From assembly GCF_017776525.1 (NCBI RefSeq), contig NZ_JACVEW010000003.1, forward strand, positions 62,001-126,000: DNA of 64,000 nt, given 5' to 3'. Shown piece after piece: positions 59,076-64,000 of this stretch. This DNA comes from Marinobacterium alkalitolerans (GTDB taxonomy: Bacteria; Pseudomonadota; Gammaproteobacteria; Pseudomonadales; Balneatricaceae). A program made the position numbers and the translations under genes. Position 1 is the first letter of the stretch. Every line of letters begins with the position of its first letter. The notes beneath the pieces were generated by a model, which saw only the letters and a list, made by a program, of their open reading frames with translations, was not told the origin of the DNA and searched no databases.

Positions 59076-61112
59076 TCACCAGCCATTGACCCAGCCCCCT
59101 TTGCGCTTGCCGGATTTGCGAGCGCGGCTGGATTGCCTTATGCGCTTAGTCTTGCGGACTGGCCGGTATTCTTCCTCTGGCGTCTTTTCACCCGAAGGCT
59201 TGTCTTTCGACTCCACCCGGTTGCTGGTCAGCACATCGCGCAGCTTGTTGGCGGTATCAGCCACCTGCTGCGACCACTCCTCATCCGTTGCTTGGCTATC
59301 TTCCTGGTCATCCTCTACCACCAGCCGCTTTGCCAGTCGCGCCATGTTGGGGTTCAGGATCTTCAGTGCAGCCAAGGCGTACACACGGCAGTCAAAGGCC
59401 TCGTTTCGGTCTCGGGTTTTGTGCCACTCCCTGATCGGGAAGCCTTTGATGTACTTGGTGATCAACTTCTCGGCGGTAATCTGGTGGAACCACTCCGCGT
59501 CACGCTCATCCGGAAAGTGGCAGTAACCCGGCCCCGGCGATTTGATTGCCAGCCGCTTGGCCACAATCATCTTGGCTTCGTCGGTACCGACGGTGAACAG
59601 GTCGACTGGACGCTGGCCACGGCCGGTACGCTTCCGGCTGGGTGCGCTAACGATCGGACGGCCCCAACCGCCCACGCCTTTGATGGCAAACAGACGGCGA
59701 CCCGTCTTGCCCTTGGCGTATTCATAGGCTGCCTGTGTGTAACCGCTGTTGCCGCCGGTATCCAGGCAGGCGGCGCTGATCGGCAGTTGAGCGCCAGACT
59801 GGTGCATCCACGTCTTTGCCAGGTAATCGTCCAGATCATCCCAGACATCGCCCTGCAGCGGATCCCCCCATAGCACTTGGTAATCGACGGACCATGACTC
59901 ATCGCCCAGACCCCATGCCACGGTCTCGACTTCCAGGCGGTCTTGCTGCATGTCCACCCCGGAGGTCAGCACCAGCCCTCCCGCCGGTACCGGGGCGCGG
60001 TATTTCTCGGCGCGCTCAATCAGGCCGGTGCTGTCGACCTGATCGCCCCGCTCCTCCCACGTTTCAGCCAGACTGACGTTAACGAAGGTCTGCAGGTCGC
60101 CGGCAGCCTTCTTATCCAGGAACGACTGAACGATGTCGCCCAATCGGCGAAAGGTACTGTAAAGCTCGTTCAGGTGGTAGGAGGCGTGACCGCGGAACGG
60201 CTTGGCGGCTTTCCAGCCGGCGCCAATCTCCTCGGCGGTCCTGATCGCCGCGATGCGCTCGGCATCCGTCCAGCCTGGGGCACAGCCATTCACGCACATA
60301 TAGCGCGCAGTCTCTGGCAGGTGGTTGCCCTCTTCATCCTGCTCCCACGTCACGTTCTGCCACTTGAGCGGCTGATGTTCACCGCAGTGCGGGCAGGCTA
60401 CGTGAAACCGGCGCTGATCGCCCTGCTCGAAACTGGACTCGATCCAGCTTGCCCCTTTCGTGGTAGGCGTGCTGATCTCCAACAACAAGCGCTGATCACC
60501 AAAGGTGGCCGCACGCTGCCACAGCAAGCCGACCGGATGGCCCTCGTTGGTACGGTCATAGCCGTCCGTTTCGTCGCAGACGATGAACGGAGCCGACCGA
60601 CCTCGCATGGTCTTCGGACTGCCCGACCAGCTGAACATCATGAAACCGCCTGGGTAGGACTTCATGCGCTGGTTGTTCACACCGTCACGGCCGCGCGGCT
60701 TGGCGATGAGCTCCTGCAGCTGGTCGTTGTTCTCCACCAGTGGGTTGAACTTGGTTTCCAGCCAGGTGGTTAGGTCGCCCTGGCTGGGCTGCATCATGAT
60801 CTGGCTACAGGGGTTCTGGGCAATGCGGTACGACTGGGCACACAGCGCCAGCATAGTTTTACCTACCTGAGCACCCCATTGCAGCGTGATCCGTTGGCAG
60901 CTGGGGTCCGCCGTCATATCCAGCGGTTCTCGCTGGTAGGGAGCGTTATCAAAGCGGATAAGACCGGGCACTGCGTTGCCGATCGGGATCTTGACGTTGG
61001 CTTCGGCCCAGCTGGAAGGCTTAAGGTCGGGCGGTGGCTTGAAGTGCACCTGAGCGGCACGCACCGCTTTGACCAGGCCGTTCAGGTTTCGGAACTGTAG
61101 CGCTGCCGTCAC
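59076..61112 (-). CDS. Terminase large subunit, lambda GpA family
   Basis: 678-residue DNA-packaging ATPase/nuclease. The Walker A-like motif is WGAQVGKTM at 79-87, Walker B is FIVCDETDGYD (D180, E181), and the coupling region is SGSPKTMRGRSAPF. The zinc-like CPHCGEHQPLKWQN is at about 245. The nuclease half includes SGVDMQQDRLEVETVAWGLG. GpA-type enzymes cut at cos sites in lambda. The start overlaps the small subunit stop. Confidence 0.95.
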   Translation of the reverse strand: MTAALQFRNLNGLVKAVRAAQVHFKPPPDLKPSSWAEANVKIPIGNAVPGLIRFDNAPYQREPLDMTADPSCQRITLQWGAQVGKTMLALCAQSYRIAQNPCSQIMMQPSQGDLTTWLETKFNPLVENNDQLQELIAKPRGRDGVNNQRMKSYPGGFMMFSWSGSPKTMRGRSAPFIVCDETDGYDRTNEGHPVGLLWQRAATFGDQRLLLEISTPTTKGASWIESSFEQGDQRRFHVACPHCGEHQPLKWQNVTWEQDEEGNHLPETARYMCVNGCAPGWTDAERIAAIRTAEEIGAGWKAAKPFRGHASYHLNELYSTFRRLGDIVQSFLDKKAAGDLQTFVNVSLAETWEERGDQVDSTGLIERAEKYRAPVPAGGLVLTSGVDMQQDRLEVETVAWGLGDESWSVDYQVLWGDPLQGDVWDDLDDYLAKTWMHQSGAQLPISAACLDTGGNSGYTQAAYEYAKGKTGRRLFAIKGVGGWGRPIVSAPSRKRTGRGQRPVDLFTVGTDEAKMIVAKRLAIKSPGPGYCHFPDERDAEWFHQITAEKLITKYIKGFPIREWHKTRDRNEAFDCRVYALAALKILNPNMARLAKRLVVEDDQEDSQATDEEWSQQVADTANKLRDVLTSNRVESKDKPSGEKTPEEEYRPVRKTKRIRQSSRARKSGKRKGGWVNGW

Positions 61113-61621
61113 GCCGCTTCCTCTTCGATCTCGTCTTCGAAGTCACACTCGGTCAGCAGGCTGCTCGAAGACAAGGCCTCAAGCGACTGATCAATCTCGG
61201 AGATCAACACCTTCTTGATCCGGGTCTCGTCTTCTTCGCCGATGAGCCTGCCAGCAACGCGGCCGGGGATGTTGCGCATGTTCGCTTTCACTTCCGCGAA
61301 CACCTTGGCCAGCCCCTTCTGGATATCATCCACCATGGCCACTTCACTCTTGGCCTTGGCCAGGTCCAGCTCGGCCTTGGCGGTCTCGGCGGCCAGCTTG
61401 CGGCGCTTCAGCTCATCCTCATCAACGAAGTCACCACCACCGGTGGCATTGATGATCGCCTGTTCTTCTCGCCACTCAGCCACCGCCGTCGAATCAAACA
61501 CCCACTCTTTACCGCGGCCGCCTTTCTTCACATAAGGCATGCCCTGGCGCACCCAGGCCATGATGGTCTGGCGGTGCTTGCCGTAGTGGTCTGCAAGTTC
61601 GGAGGTGTTCAGCTTGGCCAT
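61109..61621 (-). CDS. Terminase small subunit, Nu1-like
   Basis: 170-residue DNA-recognition subunit. Residues 3-60 form a Nu1-type winged helix (NTSELADHYGKHRQTIMAWV, then the KKGGRGKEWVFDSTAVAEW wing). A coiled-coil middle (ELKRRKLAAETAKAELDLAK) follows, with a C-terminal part that binds the large subunit. The 127-base gap upstream (61622-61748) is where a cos site would be expected. Confidence 0.9.
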   Translation of the reverse strand: MAKLNTSELADHYGKHRQTIMAWVRQGMPYVKKGGRGKEWVFDSTAVAEWREEQAIINATGGGDFVDEDELKRRKLAAETAKAELDLAKAKSEVAMVDDIQKGLAKVFAEVKANMRNIPGRVAGRLIGEEDETRIKKVLISEIDQSLEALSSSSLLTECDFEDEIEEEAA

Positions 61622-61748
61622 CTGCTCAACTCAAATGACGATGATGAAATGAATCTGGAGTGCCACGCACAAGTAAAAAACTGCGAGGCCGTGTCACCCG
61701 CAAGGGTGCCCCTTGAGAAAGTACCTTGGGAATCAGTAGCCTGGCCGA

Positions 61749-62180
61749 TCAAGCAGGCTCGCATACGTCACCTGAAGGGGCTATGTAGACCGTCTCATCA
61801 TCCTTGCCCCGAAACATGTACTCCTCGCCGTAGAGCTGAACGGCGCGGTACCAGGCGCGGCGACGGATGTACCACATGCCGTCTTTTTTCAGCCAGCGTA
61901 GCAGCTCGCGGTTACTCTCTTCGAACCAACGCATATCCAGCAATCCCAGCTTCATCAGCTGATACAAGGCATCATGTATGGCGCTGCCTCGCAGGCTATC
62001 AGGAGTGTCAAATGTAGGGCCTGAAGGCCCATCCCATGCATAGCCAGCTGCAAGGATCAGCGTGCCGTTCGGATGTAGCGTGATCCATTCAGTGCGTAGT
62101 GTTTCACTCGGATGGATACGGGTCTGGAATACAGCCTGCTCTGGCAGGTCATACTTCCAATTACGCTTACGGTACTTCAT
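61749..62180 (-). CDS. DUF1353 family phage protein
   Basis: 143-residue protein of the DUF1353 kind often found near phage lysis or terminase genes. WITLHPNGTLILAAGYAWDG and PSGPTFDTPDSLRGSAIHDA are the characteristic blocks, with the HDALYQLM segment. Function is unknown. It overlaps the lipoprotein gene by 14 bases and lies at the end of the lysis cluster. Confidence 0.85.
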   Translation of the reverse strand: MKYRKRNWKYDLPEQAVFQTRIHPSETLRTEWITLHPNGTLILAAGYAWDGPSGPTFDTPDSLRGSAIHDALYQLMKLGLLDMRWFEESNRELLRWLKKDGMWYIRRRAWYRAVQLYGEEYMFRGKDDETVYIAPSGDVCEPA

Positions 62181-62451
62181 GGGTGTCCTCCATAGCGCTC
62201 AGGACATCCGTGCACAGGCCATCACTCGGATAGCCCGGCAGTGCTGTACGAATCAACCTCAGCAGTACCGCGCGAGCAACAGGGTCAGACTCGGTGCAAT
62301 ACTGCTGCTGAATCGTCAACGCATGCACAGTGCCGTCGAGAGCTGTACCTGTCAGGTCACCAAACTGGTAGCCGTCATCCATGCGGGTATTGATGTTCTC
62401 GCATCCGGCCAGTGCACCAGCCAGTGCCGCGGCAATCAGTAAGCGATTCAT
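62167..62451 (-). CDS. Small phage lipoprotein, possible spanin component
   Basis: 94-residue protein with a lipoprotein signal peptide (MNRLLIAAALAGALAGC; lipobox LAGC, Cys17). After the cysteine comes a short polar region and two further cysteines (QQYCTESD, GLCTDVL). Its position right after the endolysin is where Rz1-type spanins sit, but there is no Pro-rich segment, so it may be another lysis-linked lipoprotein. It overlaps neighbours by 4 and 14 bases. Confidence 0.65.
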   Translation of the reverse strand: MNRLLIAAALAGALAGCENINTRMDDGYQFGDLTGTALDGTVHALTIQQQYCTESDPVARAVLLRLIRTALPGYPSDGLCTDVLSAMEDTHEVP

Positions 62452-62948
62452 GCCGCCACCTCGGCTTCGATCTTGGCGCTCGCCATGGCCGTCTTAACCG
62501 TTCTGGTGCTCCAGCCCCGACCGAACCGCTGCCACCCTGCAAGGGCCGCATAGTGCGCCAGCCGCTCTGATGCAAAGCTCGGCAGGATATGAGCCGGATC
62601 GGCCTTGTTGGCAGCCGCTCGGGTGACCGGCCCCATGATCCCATCATCCTTCACGCGCAATGCTCGCTGCAGTAGCTGGACGGCCTGACGCACCCCCATG
62701 TTCACCGCCGTATCAAACAGGAAAACAGCGACACACGGCTGCAACTTTGAGCAGTCGGCGGCCAGCCAGTATTCATTCAGGTAAATGCTGCGCACCTGCT
62801 CATGAGACGGCCGGCCATTGCTCCACGCATCAGGATGAGCCCGAGCACTGATCCCCAAGTACGTTTCACCGCCCGGATCGGCGGGGTCGTTGACGTAGCC
62901 ACCCTCGTGTTCCAACACCAGCGCCAGCGCAAAATCGAACAGCTCCAT
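62448..62948 (-). CDS. Glycoside hydrolase 108-type endolysin
   Basis: 166-residue muramidase of the GH108 (ZliS-type) family. The N-terminus FALALVLEHEGGYVNDPADP carries the catalytic Glu in EGGY, followed by GGETYLGISARAHPD. The C-terminal peptidoglycan-binding part has VNMGVRQAVQLLQRALRV, then DDGIMGPVTRAAAN. No signal peptide, so it needs a holin. I chose ATG 62948 with AGGGGG 5 bases ahead rather than the GTG at 62954. Confidence 0.93.
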   Translation of the reverse strand: MELFDFALALVLEHEGGYVNDPADPGGETYLGISARAHPDAWSNGRPSHEQVRSIYLNEYWLAADCSKLQPCVAVFLFDTAVNMGVRQAVQLLQRALRVKDDGIMGPVTRAAANKADPAHILPSFASERLAHYAALAGWQRFGRGWSTRTVKTAMASAKIEAEVAA

Positions 62949-62950
62949 GA

Positions 62951-63238
62951 TCACCCCCTATGCCCAGAAAACGCCCTGACAAACAGCTGCAGGCCCACCA
63001 GCATGCCGAAATGAACCATCTGCCAGGCCAGCAGTGTCAGAGAGTCGTGGTATTGCTCGGCATCCTTCGCGATCCAGGTGAATGCCAAAAAGAAGAAAGC
63101 CAGCCCGCAGAATATGGGCATGACCAAAGGGCGTGGATCCCGCCCATCCACCTTGTGATGCAGAGCAGCGATCGCACTGACGACCAGCCAGGCGGCAGCA
63201 CCCATATTGACCAGCGTGAACAGTGAGTTGATCGACAT
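62951..63238 (-). CDS. Small phage membrane protein of the lysis cassette
   Basis: 95-residue protein with three predicted helices (about residues 5-27, 38-56, 66-90). It lies between the LydA-like holin gene and the endolysin gene, overlapping the former by one base. It may be an antiholin or second holin; family not recognised. Confidence 0.65.
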   Translation of the reverse strand: MSINSLFTLVNMGAAAWLVVSAIAALHHKVDGRDPRPLVMPIFCGLAFFFLAFTWIAKDAEQYHDSLTLLAWQMVHFGMLVGLQLFVRAFSGHRG

Positions 63239-63567
63239 TACCGCTTCCCCCTGAAGATCACATCAAGCAGCGTTTCGGGCTGCTCCCGGATCCGCTTGCC
63301 GAACGCCAGCAGGGCCATGATCAGATCCTCAGCCAAGACAGCTGAAACCCCGACGATTGCACCGCGGGTACCATCACTCATCCCGTCCACATCGCCCAGG
63401 TACAGATTCACCATGCTGCCCACAAACAAACCGACTGTAACGCCCCGGGCAATACCCAACAGCGTCAACCGGTTCACACTGAACAGCAGGCGGACGGCAA
63501 CAGCCACCAGTGCAATCGCAATCGGCACCCCCCACTGTATGGCCAGACGTTCCGCTTCATTCCTCAC
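63238..63567 (-). CDS. Phage holin (LydA-like)
   Basis: 109-residue membrane protein with helices at about 13-31, 37-58 and 68-88, and a basic C-terminus (FGKRIREQP...FRGKR), the pattern of LydA/holin-3-type proteins. GTG start. As the first gene of the lysis cassette it should permeabilise the inner membrane to release the endolysin at the set time. Confidence 0.75.
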   Translation of the reverse strand: MRNEAERLAIQWGVPIAIALVAVAVRLLFSVNRLTLLGIARGVTVGLFVGSMVNLYLGDVDGMSDGTRGAIVGVSAVLAEDLIMALLAFGKRIREQPETLLDVIFRGKR

Positions 63568-63649
63568 GAGATACCCACCATGCTCTGATCCATCATGCTG
63601 GGAGTATTGCTGTTGCTCGCCCCGGGTTCCTCTGGCGTTATTTCCCCCT

Positions 63650-64000
63650 CTATCCGAACAGGTCTATTTGCTTCCAAGCAGGCCCGGCTTTGCCAATGTC
63701 CCGCTGATACCCTTCCTTTGGCTCCATTGCCCACAAAATATTGTGAACGCTGCGCTTCGTCATCTGGATGGTGTCTGCTATATCGCCGATATTCATGCCG
63801 TCCTCGTACATGCGTACGACTGTCTGGTTCCGGTAATGCCTCAACACATTGCGGCAGGTGCCCAGCTGCAGGATCATGCCCCCGAAAGCAGCCGCCAAGG
63901 CCTTGGCATCCTCCCAGCCCAACAGCTCAACGAGCATGTGGTCACTCGAAAGCTGCTGCGGCACATACAGCACAACCCGCCGTGCTCGCTTGCCGCATCT
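63650..64000 (-). CDS. Mor-like transcriptional activator (partial at right edge)
   Basis: The reading frame is open to the right edge (at least 116 codons), so the true start lies outside; an internal GTG at 63973 is only the first start within the window. CGKR then VLYVPQQ and a C-terminal helix-turn-helix (MYEDGMNIGDIADTIQMTKRSV cut as MNIGDIADTIQMTKRSV) match the Mor/C family of Mu-like phages, which turn on middle or late genes. It precedes the lysis and head genes on the same strand and probably activates them (inference). Confidence 0.8.
   Translation of the reverse strand, partial: RCGKRARRVVLYVPQQLSSDHMLVELLGWEDAKALAAAFGGMILQLGTCRNVLRHYRNQTVVRMYEDGMNIGDIADTIQMTKRSVHNILWAMEPKEGYQRDIGKAGPAWKQIDLFG

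Noticed and set aside
1-64000. CRISPR array, rRNA genes, insertion sequences
   Set aside because: No regularly spaced repeats with unique spacers, no rRNA-like stretch and no transposase reading frame were seen on either strand.

Overview
The window is a stretch of a gammaproteobacterial chromosome with moderately high GC (visibly above 50 percent in most genes). A marine or brackish heterotroph of the Oceanospirillales/Alteromonadales kind is likely. The reasons are a PLP-type aspartate decarboxylase (PanP), a large NAD-glutamate dehydrogenase, a TRAP transporter and a complete C-P lyase operon. This placement is an inference from gene content; no rRNA is present to confirm it.

Layout. (1) 1-10.5 kb is housekeeping: a large NAD-dependent glutamate dehydrogenase (cut by the left edge, and apparently lacking the usual N-terminal third), a divergent Lrp-type regulator, a two-domain c-di-GMP enzyme, a quinone oxidoreductase-like protein, panP and an AEC transporter. 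(2) 10.5-13.5 kb is a three-gene TRAP uptake system. (3) 13.7-25.8 kb is a full phosphonate operon on the minus strand: a hexapeptide acyltransferase, then phnC-D-E (uptake), phnF (regulator), phnG-H-I-J-K-L-M (C-P lyase machinery), phnN, phnP and a translationally overlapping EamA permease. Candidate PhnF operators lie ahead of phnC and at the phnF start. (4) 25.9-27.2 kb holds three consecutive small peptidyl-prolyl isomerases of different types. (5) 27.4-39.5 kb is a compact plus-strand defence island: type I restriction-modification (hsdR-hsdM-hsdS), then 10 bases later a reverse transcriptase of the UG/Abi (DRT) kind, an overlapping nitrilase-domain protein, an Abi_2/AbiF-like HEPN protein, an Mrr-type endonuclease with a PUA/EVE-like front domain, and a 58-residue small protein. 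(6) A 45-base 3' fragment of a tRNA-Pro(GGG) gene with its own terminator marks the boundary of an integrated phage. (7) 39.6 kb to the right edge is a prophage read leftward: Mor-like regulator, lysis cassette, lambda-type terminase, portal and fused protease-capsid protein, then a P2/Mu-type contractile tail (V, PAAR, W, J, I, fibre, sheath, tube, E/E' frameshift gene, tape measure, U, X, D). A CsrA-like protein and an EndA-type nuclease lie at the attachment-site end.

How the genes work together. The phn genes should take up alkylphosphonates, couple them to ATP ribose, cleave the C-P bond and recycle the product to PRPP. The defence island layers target-sequence restriction, modified-DNA restriction, an RT-based system and an RNase-type abortive infection protein in what looks like one transcription unit.

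The most interesting item is the RT/nitrilase pair at 33010-36928. It matches the composition of DRT type 1 (RT plus nitrilase), which I recall as usually one polypeptide. Here it is split into two overlapping frames with no good ribosome binding site for the second, and sits inside a type I RM operon. Further points worth checking are a nested stem structure next to the AbiF-like gene, six 41-residue repeats in the tape measure, a seven-repeat FG-GAP-like propeller on the tail fibre, and a canonical -1 slippery heptamer in gene E.
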